A stretch of DNA of 64,000 bases, from contig BTRK01000005.1 of the NCBI GenBank assembly GCA_036245805.1, forward strand, positions 1,426,001 through 1,490,000, read 5' to 3'. The notes below the pieces were generated by a model, which was not told the origin of the DNA, did not search any database, and saw only the letters and a list, made by a program, of their open reading frames with translations. Both the position numbers and the translations under genes were made by a program. This DNA is from Pristionchus mayeri (lineage: Eukaryota; Nematoda; Chromadorea; Rhabditida; Neodiplogasteridae). Below, one piece after another: positions 1 through 12,665 of the stretch (position 1 is the stretch's first letter; each line of letters opens with the position of its first letter).

Positions 1-71
1 AAAGCGCGAAAATAATACTAGAAAAGTGCTAATATTTATCCACAAGATTCATCTTAAAATATAATTTTAAC

Positions 72-475
72 AACAAACCAAACACAACATGGATACCGTA
101 ACCCACCCCTTCAGAAATTGAATTTTTGATATTGACATCAGATTTTTATTGGTCCATTCACCCCGCTCGAACCTGATACCAGATCTCAAGTGACAAATAA
201 ACCAAACATTGCCTGGATACCGTATTCCAGACCTTCGGAAACTTATTTTTCGGAATAAAATATGAGTTTTCCCTCCCATTCACCCCTAAATGTTGTTTCA
301 ACACTAAAGCAGCAAATAAACTAAACACTACCTGGATACCGTAACCCAACCCTTCAAAAGTTGATTTGTTCGGTGTAAACAACTGAATTATATCCAACTC
401 ATTCACAACTAGACCGAGCGCCACTCCATATTTCAAGCAGCAAACATACCAAACACTGCCTCGATACAGTAACCC
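72..475. repeat. Four degenerate tandem units of about 122 bp
   Basis: A block reading roughly 'aaacyaaacactgcctgga' followed by 'taccgtaaccc' recurs near 75, 199, 318 and 446, giving a period of 119-128 bp. The inner two units are closest to each other and the last is most diverged. No convincing splice-bounded coding frame follows the period. It may be a minisatellite edge or repeats continuing left of the window. Confidence 0.6.
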
Positions 476-479
476 AACA

Positions 480-2880
480 CAAGAAAAAGAACTTTGTTGT
501 TTCAAGAGCTCAGAAAATCTAACACCAAAGTAGAGCATATTATTTGTAAAAAAACAAGCCAAATTGGAAATGATAATTCGATAAGACGAATTAGCACATG
601 ATGAAAAGAACAAGAACGTGACCTAATGGAGCACATCGGTCAAGATTTGATAATCATAGATCAAACAAAAGCCCTAATAATTTCGCGTTCTTTCTCGCTG
701 GTCAGACAGATCGAGAGGGTGTGAATCGAGGACAGTACTCGTCTATCTGTCATCATTATAGCCCACCTCGAAGGTGCGTGCGAATGCCTGCCAGAAGAAC
801 TGCTCCTTCCCAGCCAGAGTCTGAGCCTGCTCGCGGAGGTGCTCAAAGAATTTATTATGGTCTCAGGAATCGAGTCAACCACATATTTTCCCTCACTCAC
901 GAGTTGCTCATTTCCCACAGTCTCGGGGAGTGAGCGAGATAGCATGAACAATGAAGAGTTAGAGAAAACATTGCTCACTCTCGACAGTTCCATGTCGATA
1001 GCCTTTCCCCCAGCCACGATCGAGTTGTTCTTCGTCTCCCTGAATATCGATTTATATTATTAGAAGAAAATTCAGTTAATTAATTAAATGATCTAATCAA
1101 TAGGTTTAAGGACTCTAACAGAACTCCCAAGCTTCACCCTCGCCTGTCATAACGATGAGAGAATTCCCGCGAGAGTGAGTATTGTGAAGAGAGACGTGTC
1201 AATTTGTCAATAGCATTACAGTATACTCCTCTATTTTACAGAAGGATTCCAAATCCACCGCGCCAAAAAAAAGCGCCAGACCTACCAGTGTCCAAAGCTC
1301 GACCCAAGTCTATGGTAGGTCATCACCTCGATTACTGTAACCATCATCGTGCTTTTCAGACGGTCTTCTGAGCCAGTCGGCCTCCGTCAAGATCTCACCT
1401 CTTGACGATCATGATGGCGTCGTGCAGCCATCGCTCAGTCTCCGCGATGAACTGATCCGAACCTGCAGGAATCATAGGTATAGAACACAAATAGTATAGG
1501 TGCACTTCGTTGAAAGATTCAATCCCCATTCACAATATTGTACTGCTTAAGGAAGGTTAACACTAATTAATTTGAAGTCAACTGTTCACCCACTACTCTC
1601 TCGTTTCACCAGCTCACTAAGGAAGCGCGAAATAACAATATTGCACCGTCCTAATCAGTGGAATAAACAAAATACCACATCTCACGCGATGTTAAAAATC
1701 ACTGCCCATACAAGTTGTTCGTTTCTCAATATATTCACACGACAAAGTGCAAATATACCCACAAATTATCTGACACAGAAGCGAAATTAATTATGCAACT
1801 CCAAAAGCTGCCAAACAACCACATTCAAGCTATAATTCCTCGTTCGAATAGAATAAGTCTTCGCTAATTGGCCCGAAATATACGCTACGATCAAGAACAT
1901 GTTTTTTGTTTAAATTTTAATACAGGAAAAAATTGCCTGCTAACGAGAGCATCAAACCACTATGATGAGATACCCAACACTAGCTCAGCTTAGCTCGATC
2001 TTTTACGGTGCGCCGCAACGACTAGTTGCCAATTTTGTGCACAGCTTTGCTCTCCCTCTCTCACCTCTCCCTGCCAATCTGTTGCTCGTAGAATCGCTCG
2101 CACTCGCCCAGTGCATCCTTCGAGATCTGCGAAACTGACGGAATCGAACCTGTAATCGATAATTGTTAAAACCGTACTTCGTGAAGCCTCGATTACCAAG
2201 TGGCCTCTTTCAGACAATGGTCAATACATTACCGTATGCAAGAAAACTAGTTTTGCACTGCTACTGTTGCTTTTTAAACTGAAGGGAAAACAAGTCTTCC
2301 AGCGAAAGCATATTTTCAAACCTAAATCAAAAGAAACTCAAGCCCACCAGAATGGTCGCTCCATCGTTGCTGATCGTCTTCTTGCCCTTGTTATCCACGA
2401 TTAGTTTATCGCATCCACGCGGACAGAGCGTCGTCCAGCTGAATCATGTTAATCTTGTTATACATCAATGACACAAGCGCGTGAAGGAACTTTCATGCAT
2501 AACTGATAATAAACAGACGACATGAGCGAATACTGAGTGACCGCGCGAGTTCACGAGCTTTCCGTCGTTTCAAGTGCTCAGAAATCGAACACCAACGTAG
2601 TACACGTGATTTGACTGGCACGAACAGTAAACTTGAAGGAAATAAATCGATAATACAAAGGAAGACACGAGGAAACGAACAAGACGGCGACTTACGAGCG
2701 CGCTGGTCGATATAAAATTGAGCGAATACCGTATACTAAGCGCCGCACGCGGTTTGAATTTAGTTATTGCACAAACTGGGGCGAGAATATGGCTGATTAA
2801 TGTGATAATTTAATAAAAATAAATAAATATGAGTCAAAACAAAAATAAAACAAGAAAATAGAAAACTTCAGAAAGATTTT
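480..2880. other. Stretch without a supportable gene
   Basis: Short open frames occur on both strands but none has family similarity, splice partners or a conserved copy elsewhere in the window. Fragments resembling half of the 94-bp hairpin family occur near 690-735. A B-box-like GGTTCGATTCC on the minus strand near 2140 has no tRNA fold around it. Confidence 0.5.
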
Positions 2881-2902
2881 TAACGAACTTTTCACGCAGC
2901 TG

Positions 2903-3032
2903 CGTGAAAAGTCAGAGAAACGCGAGAGAGCACATATTTGAGGAGAGGGAAAAGGGAGCTGTGATTCTTCACTCCCTTTTCCCTCTCTCAAAACACACGC
3001 TCTCTCGCGTTTCTCTGACTTTTCTCGCAGAT
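2903..3032. repeat. 130-bp near-perfect hairpin
   Basis: Arms of about 58 bp, beginning CTGCGTGAAAAGTCAGAGAA and ending in its reverse complement (CTGACTTTTCTCGCAG), close over a short loop near 2968 (GAGAGGGAAAAGGGAG / CTCCCTTTTCCCTCTC). More copies of the AAAAGTTCG and AACTTTTC words lie just downstream (3050-3170). It sits where the neighbouring F-box gene loses its 3' end. It shares CTCTCTCG words with the 94-bp family but has different ends. Confidence 0.8.
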
Positions 3033-3219
3033 TTTCATCGACCTTAGCTCGTTGAAAAGTTCGTGAACTTTTCATCGAGGTGGTTAGAGAAAGAGAGAGA
3101 GCACTCTATCATGAGAGAAACAGTTTTTACGCACCTCAAAAGTTCGCGAACTTTTTGCGCAACTTTTCTCGCACATTTCTGACAGATTAAACAGGCCGAT
3201 CGTCAATTATCTTGCTTAT

Positions 3220-4461
3220 GTCGATCGACTTTTTCACTGTGAGATCTTGTAGACGTTGGCGTATTATGAACGAGGAAAACCTAAATATCATACGCATATA
3301 AATTACTTAAACTTCGAAATATTATTTTTTCGTAATTAAAATTGTTACAAACCGACGGTGTTCTTGTTGTTCTACTCTGACTCCATCGAATTCCATTCTT
3401 CTCACATTTTGCATTGTATCTTTCATAAAATTCAAAAAGTTGGACTCGATTCGAATCTGCGCAAGCAATGATTTTTAATTATTTGTTGTTGATTAACTCA
3501 CGTTTTTCAATGTAAGGCTCGTCACTGAGTACAACTCCAGCAGCCTTGCAAGTCTTTCCATAAGTTGAGGCGGAAGTGGATGCTTCATTTCGATTTTTTT
3601 TGCTTCATTTCGATGTAATTTGTATCATCGTACAATAAATATTGCTGAAAGAACTAGTGTGTTAATCAGGTCAGGAAAATCCAAATATTGTGATTTGCAT
3701 GCTGGTATTAAATTATATAAATGTAATCTCACATAGTGATCATCATCCAGCCGACCCGTGTACTTTACTCGATATTCTTCACCTGGAATAAGTTACATAA
3801 GCCTAAGACTTTTTCTCAACAACAACTGCAATACAATAGTTAACTAACACAATTCATAAAAAAAACAAATTCACAAATGCACAAATTGTTCACTTTTCTC
3901 GGTTGCGTAGAAGAAGTTTGCGTCATACTCCCTTTGACCGCTAACGAAGTTGAACACATGTCCGTATTCGTTCTTAAAAGTGGTTGGATGTGTTAGGTAT
4001 TCAGAAAAAAAAATTGTCATTATATCCCCACTATAAAGTTCAAAATGCATATTTGTTCCTATTTGTCCTCAACGACTGACAGTTCTCGACTTCAGATTCA
4101 GTAAAAGGTGCTAAACTTGGACTAGTAAGAACAATTAATTAGCAATTTCCATATTAACATATGTTTTAATATTTTACCTCGACGATGCGCAGACTCGCAG
4201 TTCTCGACTGCTTTGTGCTTGACATGTGACAGTGAGCCATCTCGCGCAATGGTTGGTTCACAAGTTTCATCACTTCAATGTCGCCCCTGACATCGTTGTA
4301 CACAACATGTATTCCAGTCGTTCAACACAAAGTGTTGATGGAGTGATTACTATGTATGTAGCCGTAACAAAGAACAGCTAAAAATTATTTATCGAGGAGA
4401 TCACTTACATATCCAGATACGAGAGTACACTCGACAGGTATTCCTTAGGAGTTCCAAGCAT
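3220..4461 (-). pseudogene. F-box/FTH-type gene, 3'-truncated copy
   Basis: Exons follow the template of the intact paralogue at 12.7-14.4 kb: 4461-4409 (start and weak F-box remnant), 4286-4178, 3972-3894, 3782-3733, 3582-3502, 3456-3353 and 3280 to about 3220. The 104-nt sixth exon has exactly the length of the matching exon in both paralogues and encodes a segment ending RMEFDGVRVEQQ; the next begins RFSSFI as in the intact gene. After about 3220 no matching 3' exons are found and repeat hairpins begin, so the C-terminal half of the FTH-like region is missing. F-box proteins of this nematode type are substrate receptors of SCF ubiquitin lig­ases; that role is family knowledge. It could instead be a short functional variant. 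Confidence 0.6.
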
Positions 4462-5260
4462 CTTCAATAAATTATTGCAAGAAAATATTGAAATGTTACT
4501 CGAAAGTTTTAGCGAAAGGTTGAAAAATGTGGAAGAAGAACGTGGTCATTCTTGAGAAGGACGCCAGATTCGAAAAAAAAACAACCAAACCTTGGCACGC
4601 TGCCAAGTGTATTTGAGTATTTTTCCTATGACGCGGGAAATAATAGAAGAGTGAAGTTTTGAATATTTGAGTGGCCGGCTATGACTTCAATGAAGCAAAT
4701 GTAGCAATTGCCATTTCATCACCTAAAAGTACTTCACTTGTTGAATGGAGTATATCGCCCATGCATTAATTTTTCAAACTTCGATTTTGCTCTACTGATA
4801 CCCCTGCTACCTTCTCGTAATTCACCACAATTTCAGGGTATATTTCAGGTATATAAGGGGGAGTTTGTAACCACTATGATAAGATAGGAATCGCGAGAGC
4901 GTTGCGAGATAAATTTTATAAAATAATACAAAAAAATGAAATCTAAACGAAGAGAAAACGAAATAATTAATTTTATAAGGACTAAATAACAGATTGTAGG
5001 AAATAAGTTAGCATACGCACGCTCTCGAGGAGCACCGACTAATATCGATCGCATGAAGTGATGTAGTCCCATGTATCACCTGACTACCTCTCAATGAGAT
5101 GCCAACAACTAGTCGACGAGAGATGGTGTAGTAGAGTCATGGGGAGCTGTGGAGAGCATTGCGATTCTCGGTACTTGAGAAGTCTTCTCGCCCATCTGAT
5201 GATTAATTTGCGCTCTTGACCCTTCCCTTTCTTCCTATTTCGTATCTCTGACACTATGCT

Positions 5261-5322
5261 GGATGAGAACTATGACGTCATGTCGCCTTTGAGAAATCAA
5301 AAGAGGCATGTAGTTCTCATCC
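5261..5322. repeat. 62-bp inverted repeat
   Basis: GGATGAGAACTA at the left end is repeated inverted as TAGTTCTCATCC at the right end, with weaker pairing inward (GTCGCCTTTGA / TCAAAAGAGGC). Probably a very small foldback element. Confidence 0.6.
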
Positions 5323-5344
5323 GAACTAGTGGATATGGATATGA

Positions 5345-5372
5345 CAGAGTTGAATCGGACGATTCAACTCTG
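5345..5372. repeat. Perfect 11-bp stem hairpin
   Basis: CAGAGTTGAAT and ATTCAACTCTG form a perfect 11-bp stem around a 6-nt loop. The distance to the F-box gene 3' end is about 110 bp, so a role at that gene's end is possible but not shown. Confidence 0.5.
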
Positions 5373-5479
5373 CAACGTTTTGTATCCAAAAAAAGTTAAT
5401 AGGTAACTCAGTGATTAACAATTGTGATATTTATCGTGAATGTCAAACAAAACTGGGCGAAGAAATATATAATATGTTA

Positions 5480-7362
5480 TTAAGAACTTGTTTTATCACT
5501 TACATCCAATGCCTTTTTCGCATGAGGTAGACAAATAAAGTTGAGATATGGATTGATTAGTGAAAATTCGGCATTAAGTGTAAGCTCGCTATCAGTTCCT
5601 GTTACAAAGAAATAAGCTGCGAATTCCGATGATAGATCTTGCAGCATGAACTTGATCCTTCCAGGAATGTACACGTATTGGTGGCACTACAAATAGTTCA
5701 AATTAAAAGGAGTATTGCTTATAAAGGCGCAGAAAATAGGAACTGTCGGTCCAAATCAATGAATACAATCACGTTATAACTTTGTCAACATGGTGGCACT
5801 GACACTTTCCAAGTTATTATTAGAGATCGGTGGTAAATGGGAACTAATAGTCAGTGAAAATACCATTTTCAGTTATTCAGAGCAAAGCGATCAATTCGTT
5901 CAAGTAATAGTTGTTAGCAAGGCGAAGCGATGACCTCTATGCCTCACCATTAGATCGGGGTATGCTTCGAACATTTTGATATCGAGTTGTGCCGTAACGC
6001 CACATTGTATCGATCCGTATCTGTGATTGCGAAGTCGATTCTGGAATCACATTTACATATAGGTTTTCCAAATGTGAAAGAGCACTGCAAAAAGTTGAGG
6101 TAGCAACTCTGTTCTTATAATTATCGAAGGATTGCTGAACGTGGAGAATATACATAGATAATCAGCAATTTTATCCGATGTATACAAGATCCTCTGGAAT
6201 AATGAGAGCGTGAATATTGATTTATTTTTGACTTTGGGAGATATAAAGTAATGAGCACACAATGAAAAGGATATACCTTGTGAGGGGTGTTACGAACAGT
6301 CAGCGATTCCAGCTTTTTGCATAGCATAAGAAAGGAAAGCCTGTCAAATATACATTTGTGGATAATGTATTCACATTTTCACCGTTTTGACTGCGTTTGA
6401 TTGAAGTATACTCCGTCCAGCACAAGTGTTTTGAAGGAATATTCAGCTCGTTCAAGGAAGTCCATGAGGGAGTCATCAAGTTTGATCTTTATTGGCTCAT
6501 TTCCCAGGATAAAAAACAAAGTAAACTTTATACAGACTCACATTTCTCAGAGTTAGCTCAGCAATTGCATAGCGTGCTATGGCCTGGTCAAGTCTATCAA
6601 TAAATTGAGGAGGAACGGTCTTCATATTTGTGTTATGATTAGTTGTGGGATACATCGACATCTGACGCAAGGTATTCACCATTTGTGAGTATTTTTGCAT
6701 GATGCGCATCGTAATAAACCGAATTCCAAATTAATATGAAAAGTTGCTCGCCACATATTCAACATCGAGTTCCGCCGAGTCATCATATCGAATGAGTATC
6801 TCCTTCTCTTTCTTCTCAATTCCAGGCGATGCAAATAACGAGAATATCTCAGCCGCGAAATGATGAACGTAAGAACCCTCAGGCCCCAGCTCTTCTTGTC
6901 CAATATAGCAGTAGTAATTGTGACCGCAACCATAGTACGAGCGTTGACTGTGGAAAATGATCGCTTTGTCGGTCTGAAAATTTAAAATTACATTCAAGAC
7001 ATTCAAAAAATGCTCACTTCGACCGTTGTGTTACATTAATAATTTCCAAAACCTCAATCACCTGCACAATTTTCAGCATTACTGGCGTTTGCTTTCGAAC
7101 TTTAGGCGACGAAAAATACGCCTGAACTAGATCGTGCATTCGATGACATGCTAGGCTCACATTGTCCAGTGTGTTTCTGAAACTGAGGCTAATCGACGAA
7201 TACTTCAATTTGCTTCTCAGCCATGAGTAAGGTGGAAGTGGCAATTATGTATCAGGTCAGTTGATGAAAAATTTCCGACGCATGACAAAAGTTTGCAAGA
7301 ACTCACTCGTCTAGATGCTCGAAAATCTTCAGCAAGATGTCGTCAGGCAGTATAAGGTCCAT
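5480..7362 (-). pseudogene. F-box/FTH-type gene, probably disrupted
   Basis: The first exon (7362-7307) encodes MDLILPDDILLKIFEHLDE, a clear F-box start. Further exons by alignment to the paralogue: 7176-7062 (115 nt, same length as paralogue), 6973-6755, 6661-6542, 6486-6383 (104 nt, same), 6340-6277, 6193-5948 and 5686-5480 (stop). The C-terminal exon keeps FTH-like hydrophobic strands (EFAAYFFVTG). In the seventh exon the reading frame meets TAA and TGA near 6049-6055. There the intact paralogue has a 43-nt intron, while this copy has only a 16-nt GT...AG remnant, too short to splice and of the wrong phase. I therefore read it as recently disabled. If intact it would be an SCF adaptor. Confidence 0.65.
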
Positions 7363-7957
7363 AGTCAGGAAAGGTCAGATTGATAGCAGTAGCGAAACCG
7401 AATCCTTAGAAAAAGTTAAACAATTACGCGAAAATGTAGAGGTAAGTGGAGCAGAAGAGAGAGATCAACACAACTTTCGATTCTTCTGAAAGCAAGATTG
7501 AGTAGAAAATCCGACTAATTCTAGCTTCCGAGCACAAGAAGTCGTGTAAGCGCTGTAATCGAGGCAAGCTCATGCAAATGGAAAGATACGCGTAGAAGGA
7601 TGGGAGACTGGGGATACTCCTAATAGGCAGTTGTGGCTTTCTCCCGACTGCAGAGGTATCTTGAAAATGAAAGAGAGACAGAGAGAGTGATAGAGATAGA
7701 AATATCAGGACAACTTTAGATTCTCCTTAATGCAGTGGCTTCTCCCGAGTTTTAACGAGAACTACTCGTGTTTCCTTCTCGATTTTCGCAAGCGGCGACA
7801 ATAACATGTGTGAATCATGCATAGAGGGGCGCTAATGAGCGTTTAGTTCCGATTCTTGAGCTGATTAATTATGGACTTTTCTAACTTCCTGATGAAAATC
7901 ACTTTATCTGAGAAGATTTATCAAGAAAAGAAAATGGATGTGGTCAATAATATTACA

Positions 7958-7958
<1 letters not shown>

Positions 7959-7990
<32 letters not shown>
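7959..7990. repeat. (AAT)n microsatellite
   Basis: About ten uninterrupted AAT units, upstream of the F-box gene start. Confidence 0.9.
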
Positions 7991-8154
7991 TTCAATGAAA
8001 TACTCGATATCAAAGAAACGTGTTGATCGAGATGATTCAGAACCTGAAAAAATACAAGAATATTCGCACATTAAATATTGATTCCTGTACATAATATATG
8101 CCTGATTGTTAGATGATTGTCCTCTCAATCACGATTAAACCATGGTGGTGAGTA

Positions 8155-8239
8155 GGGTTCTCTTGTTGGAATATGTTTCATGTACACTATATAGCTCGTA
8201 TGTATACAGAACATGAAAGATATCTGAAAAAAGATACCC
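8155..8239. mobile_element. Tc1/mariner-like MITE, internally shortened
   Basis: Begins TA-GGGTTCTCTTGTTGGAAT and ends AAAGATACCC-TA. It shares GGAATATGTTTCATG and GAACATGAAAGATATCTG with the fuller copies at 9444 and 58165. The TA at each edge fits a TA target duplication. At 85 bp it lacks part of one arm. Confidence 0.65.
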
Positions 8240-8546
8240 TAATGTTGAGTGAAATTCAACATCGTTTGAAAAATGATCTAAAAAGTATGGCATAGTGGGG
8301 CTCATACTGGTAACAATGCAACAACTCCCAAGTTCATACGTCGATTCATTAATTTTTACGATTTACTCCATTGGCGACACAATAATTTCCAAGATTAATA
8401 CGTCTTCTAGAGATCATTAACCGCTGGTATCAGCCATACATATAGCTGCATTGAGTTTCAATTTCAATAGGTGGTGCACAACTCTCTGACTGGTCGTGAA
8501 TTCGTCTACCTCAATGCTACTGCGACTCCCTTCTCCTATTCCACTC

Positions 8547-11025
8547 CATGACATTATCGCAATCGTTACCATTTACTCAGCGGACCTCGTTGCTATCCTC
8601 ATTAACATCATACTGTTACTGGCGATAATATTTAGGTCGCCCGCATGAATGAAGTAAGTGGCATATTTTCAAGTACTTTATGATGAAAGAACTTCTCAGA
8701 TCCTATGGGGTCTTGCTCGTGAATTGTGTTTTGATGGACATCATTTGCGCGCTGTGTTCGTCTCTGATAAACGCGAGGTTAAGAGGAGTTATTTTTCATT
8801 TCTTATTTATTTTTAATCACATTTTTTCATTGCTGATTATCCTTCAATATCCCAGACTTATTCCTGTGAGCAACATGGTTGCATGCGTATACCTAGGACC
8901 CTGCGTAGCTGTCTCGAGTTAGTCCATTTACGATTCCCTCAATCATATGTTCCAAAATGTTAAATATGAGTAGGGGAAGTATAGTAAGAGCATGTTACCG
9001 GAAAGAACCGTGGTTTCAATTTTCGATACTCTTGTGTCATTTTCGAACGTGTTTCAGCTGAATTATATATCTGATAAGCTCATGAGCTATCGTACCTGAA
9101 ACATGCCAAAAATAATTTTAAATTACCTGAAAATTGAAAGCCTAGAAAGAACTTTGCCTGGAAACACATATGAACACTGCAGATCTCTTCTGCCATTTCG
9201 AGTTCGTAATATCCCTGGCTTGCTATGTACAGTCAATTTATCTAATCGCTGCTTCGTTAGGCTCTACGTTCTCAAGAGGTAGTTTACAGTTTCCGTAAGA
9301 TATACATTTAACGAAATTCAGAAATTCGCCTCGTCCTTGGCAAGTCTGCATGGTCTTAGCTTTATCCAATCTCCCGGGAATGGTTCGTTTTTTATGTTCG
9401 ATCATTTCAATCAATCAATAAATCAATCAACCTTTTATAATTAGGGTTATCTTATTGGAATGGTTTTGTTTCATTTTCAGATATGTTTCATGCACATTAT
9501 ATAGCTCGTATGTATAGCGAATATGAAACATATCTGAAAATGATACAACGCCATTCCAATAAGATAACCCTATTTATAATGCATTTCTGAAACGGGTATC
9601 AAGCAGATTATAGGTGGAAAATTAGGGACATTGCAATACGTTTTATCAATTTCCCTTACAGATTGCATTGATTATGGCCCAGGATGACTCTGATATGGTT
9701 CGCCGTACAATAGGGATAGCTCGACCCGAGTACAACCTTGCTGAATACGCAGTCGAAGGTGATCGTGCTAAATATGTGTTCACGTACCCTCTCCACATTT
9801 TTTCTCAACTTTCAGGGTTACGCGTAATTTTCAATTATGTTTCAAAAGTTCTACATAGTTCATATGGCCATCATATATTTAGCGCATATGCAACGAAAAT
9901 CACGCAAAATTGCATCAAAATTGAAACACTACTTCGCATACACCGTTGCCGTACCCTTCTGCGAGGCCTTTCTCGAAATACTAAATTACACCCAAAACCT
10001 GTATGTCTTCCAGGAACCCTCAACATATATGAGCCGAGTGTGATATTCACAATGGCGTCAGTCACATGCACGAATGCGGTCATAGTGGTACTCATTTGTG
10101 TGCTGAGGCGAAAAGTAAGCATGAAAAGGTGATGAATTAGAGTCGATTTGCAACAGGTACTTGCTACGATAGACGAGCAATCAAGTACGATGAGTGTACA
10201 GACAAGGAAACTGCACAGAGCACTTATAAAAGTGAGCTTGACTTCTCAATAACTGGTTCAGTCGGATAATGCTCACCTTCGAGAACCGAAAAATATCTCC
10301 TGCATTTTCGCATTTGGTCCCTAGAGTGTCAAAACGCCAAAAATATTGCATAAGGGCATAATTTTGGTTATCATCCTGAAGGTTATCATCCGATGGTTCT
10401 CATTTGACGTAGTGCCGTTACTTACTATCTTGGAAATTTCTTGAGGTGCTCACTTTGCAATGTATCCTGCCAGTCGCGTTCTCATATTCCATTATCGCGT
10501 TCATTTTATGTCAAAGCGATATGTTATATTCCCCGATCATTGAACATTCCATGGCTGAGGTTGGTTGCTCACAAACATCGACCATTGTAGGACAATTTGC
10601 AGTTTGCGCTGTTAACAGAACATTTATGAATTTTTCGAAATGAAAAAAAAACAAAACCAGTAATCGGAAAAACACGTATTGTAAACATTTACTTATGAAC
10701 GTGTGGCCATGTTAATTAACATTTTTCTACGAATAATTTGTAGGTCGGGCTGATCGTTCCCGTTTTCAATCCCGTTATCACTCTATACTTTGTGCAACCC
10801 TATCGGGCGTGAGTTTACGGAACATCGAGCAATCGTCTCGCTCTCTCCATATCATACACTCTCTCGCTCACTCTGACTAACGAGGGAGCGTGTAGTTTGG
10901 AGAGAGTCAGACGATTCCTCGGAACATCGCATTTGCTTACGAAATATACATTCTACAGATTCGTAAAGGACATTTTCTGCAAGAGACGACAACAAATATC
11001 AGCATCCGTACACATCAGCGGGTAA
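8547..11025 (+). CDS. Serpentine chemoreceptor-like 7TM gene (nematode GPCR)
   Basis: Hydrophobic exons occur in the expected order. A TM1-like segment ends near 8625 (IYSADLVAILINIILLLAI). Next come about 8670-8777 (ending CALCSSLINAR), a segment with VACVYLGPC near 8900, 9180-9290 (CYVQSIYLIAASL), 9310-9380 and an extracellular-loop exon from about 9664 (RPEYNLAEYAVEGD). They are followed by 10014-10114, 10157-10231, 10446-10559 (Q-x3-P helix six), 10744-10808 (VFNPVITLYFVQPYR, helix seven) and 10959-11025 with the stop. Exon phases agree from 10014 to the stop. The NP-x(8)-YR ending fits nematode Srd/Srh/Str-type receptors, which detect chemicals in sensory neurons; subfamily is not certain. 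The first exon has an in-frame TGA unless an early GT is used, and TM5 is unclear, so the gene could be a pseudogene. A TA-flanked MITE and a 94-bp hairpin lie inside introns. Confidence 0.65.
9444..9570. mobile_element. 127-bp Tc1/mariner-like MITE
   Basis: TIRs of about 50 bp: GGGTTATCTTATTGGAATGG at the left and CCATTCCAATAAGATAACCC at the right, with TGTTTCAT / ATGAAACATATCTGAAAATG further in. TA at 9442-9443 and 9571-9572 is the target duplication. Lies in an intron of the 7TM gene. Confidence 0.85.
10827..10920. mobile_element. 94-bp GAGCAAT hairpin element (copy with exact 8-bp TSD)
   Basis: Near-perfect hairpin beginning GAGCAATCGTCTCGCTCTCT and ending AGAGTCAGACGATTCCTC. It is flanked on both sides by GGAACATC (10819-10826 and 10921-10928), an exact 8-bp direct repeat as made by hAT-type transposases. 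Sits in the last intron of the 7TM gene. Confidence 0.85.
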
Positions 11026-12660
11026 ATTGTTTGGGTAATATTGTTCACGGACATTTTTTTCAGTGAAGTACCCCTGCGAAAACACACATCTTATTAAAAT
11101 ATGCCATCCGCAACATAAATCATGAAAGAAACAGTACTGGAGTGGTCATTTGTTGGTTAATAAAATTTAATCATCCTGTATTCAATATCGAGAATTTATA
11201 ACGGAATAATGTATCAAATAAAAAATGCATTAAAATAAAGGGCATAGTTGGCATGTGTATGCAAAAAAGCTGACAAAATACGGAACCAAAAATCATTGAA
11301 AATCTGCTAAATGCTCAAGATTTACTTATAATATTTTGCCATCTCTCTCATGGCAGATAAAAGAAGCCTACTCTCCCGACTAAGTTCTACGTCAAAATCC
11401 GTGAGTCTTGAAGTAGTGTTGTCTTTTCAAGATGTTGTTGAAGATGGACAGAATACGAGGACAGGAAGAGAGTGTTCACCACTACTTTAAATTCGTCTGA
11501 ATGCAAGATTGAACAGTATAGTGACTAATTCTAGCCTCCGAGCATAAGTCATGTAAGCGCTGTAATCGAGGTATGCTCGTGCAAATGGAGAGATAAGCGT
11601 AAAAGGGTGGGAGATTTTCACGATTTTCAGCCGTATCTATCTTTTAGTTCTTATTGTCGGAATTGCGAAATAGGAATTGACCAATTCGAGCATCCGACTC
11701 GTCCGACCCACATCGTCCAAGGTGAATCTAGGATTTGCAATTTTCTTATTTTGCAAATTATTGCAAAACTAATTTTTTCAAAATAATACATAAAATTCGG
11801 TACAAAACAGCTCTGATAATATAACGTCTAACTCATCGAGATGTTAAAAAATCCTCTGCAAACAATCGTCCGGGATGAGTTGGTCCATATGATACAATTA
11901 TATATTTTTGGCGCAAGAAAATCTAAAATACTGAGTGATGCTGGGCTGACATCCCTAGTATTTGCGCATACTAAAAGTCTGAAAAGAGATAGAACGGAGA
12001 ATATGACTAATAATTGCGAAAGTGATCCCTCATTTTTAGCCACTGGCTAATGTGAACGGCCAGGGGACCGTCGCTTCGCGGTTGGGTTGCGAAACATGAA
12101 ACTGCCTTATCACCACTCTTATTTACCATGCTAGAGCGCAGGGCGAGTAATTCAGACAAATACGAGATAGTACGGGAAAATGGGAGAGTTTTCTTCGGAA
12201 AGGGTGGTACCCCCCATTCTTTTCATTTTTCTTCCTCACTCTCCTTTTCCTCCTCTCGCTCATTCCTTTACTCTACTCTTCTCATCTCGTCTTGCTTCTC
12301 CTCCCTGCCTCTCCATGTCACCCCTTCTCCATCTTCCTCTACTTACTTCCTCCAACATTCCTCCACGCTATGCGTTATCTTTCGCTGCCCTTGTCCACTC
12401 TAAAACATACATGGAAGTGCAGCAGTAATAGCTTCTTAATGAAATGGGTCAAACTGGACACTGTGTTGTCAGTCTGGCCCGCGGAAGAGCACCCATAATG
12501 AAGAGTCATTTGTATCTCATCCATTCCTTGCAGAAACACGCACGGTAACGAGTAACATGTACCATTTTCATATCTGCACTTGCATTGGGATCAGCAATAA
12601 TCATGTGGATACTTTATGAATGTTAATGCAATTCAATCACAAACAAATGACAACGCCAGT
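11026..12660. other. Intergenic stretch without supported gene
   Basis: Opposed open frames at 11828-12050 overlap each other and have no family or splice support. 12230-12360 is a pyrimidine-rich tract (TTCCTC, CTCC runs). The words at 11520-11620 (GACTAATTCTAGC, AGCGCTGTAATCGAGG) repeat those at 7510-7580, pointing to a shared dispersed repeat or a duplicated segment around the F-box genes. Confidence 0.45.
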
Positions 12661-12665
12661 ATAAT

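Larger units (their letters stand above)
4470..5479. other. Intergenic stretch with two small hairpins
   Basis: No coding unit is supported between the first and second F-box genes. The only structure seen is two inverted repeats at 5261-5322 and 5345-5372, listed separately. Confidence 0.5.

Noticed and set aside
2080..2230. tRNA-like B box (GGTTCGATTCC, minus strand)
   Set aside because: No acceptor stem, anticodon arm or A box at proper spacing.
11828..12050. Overlapping open frames on both strands
   Set aside because: Neither has splice sites, family motifs or a paralogue; mutual overlap in opposite strands is typical of chance.
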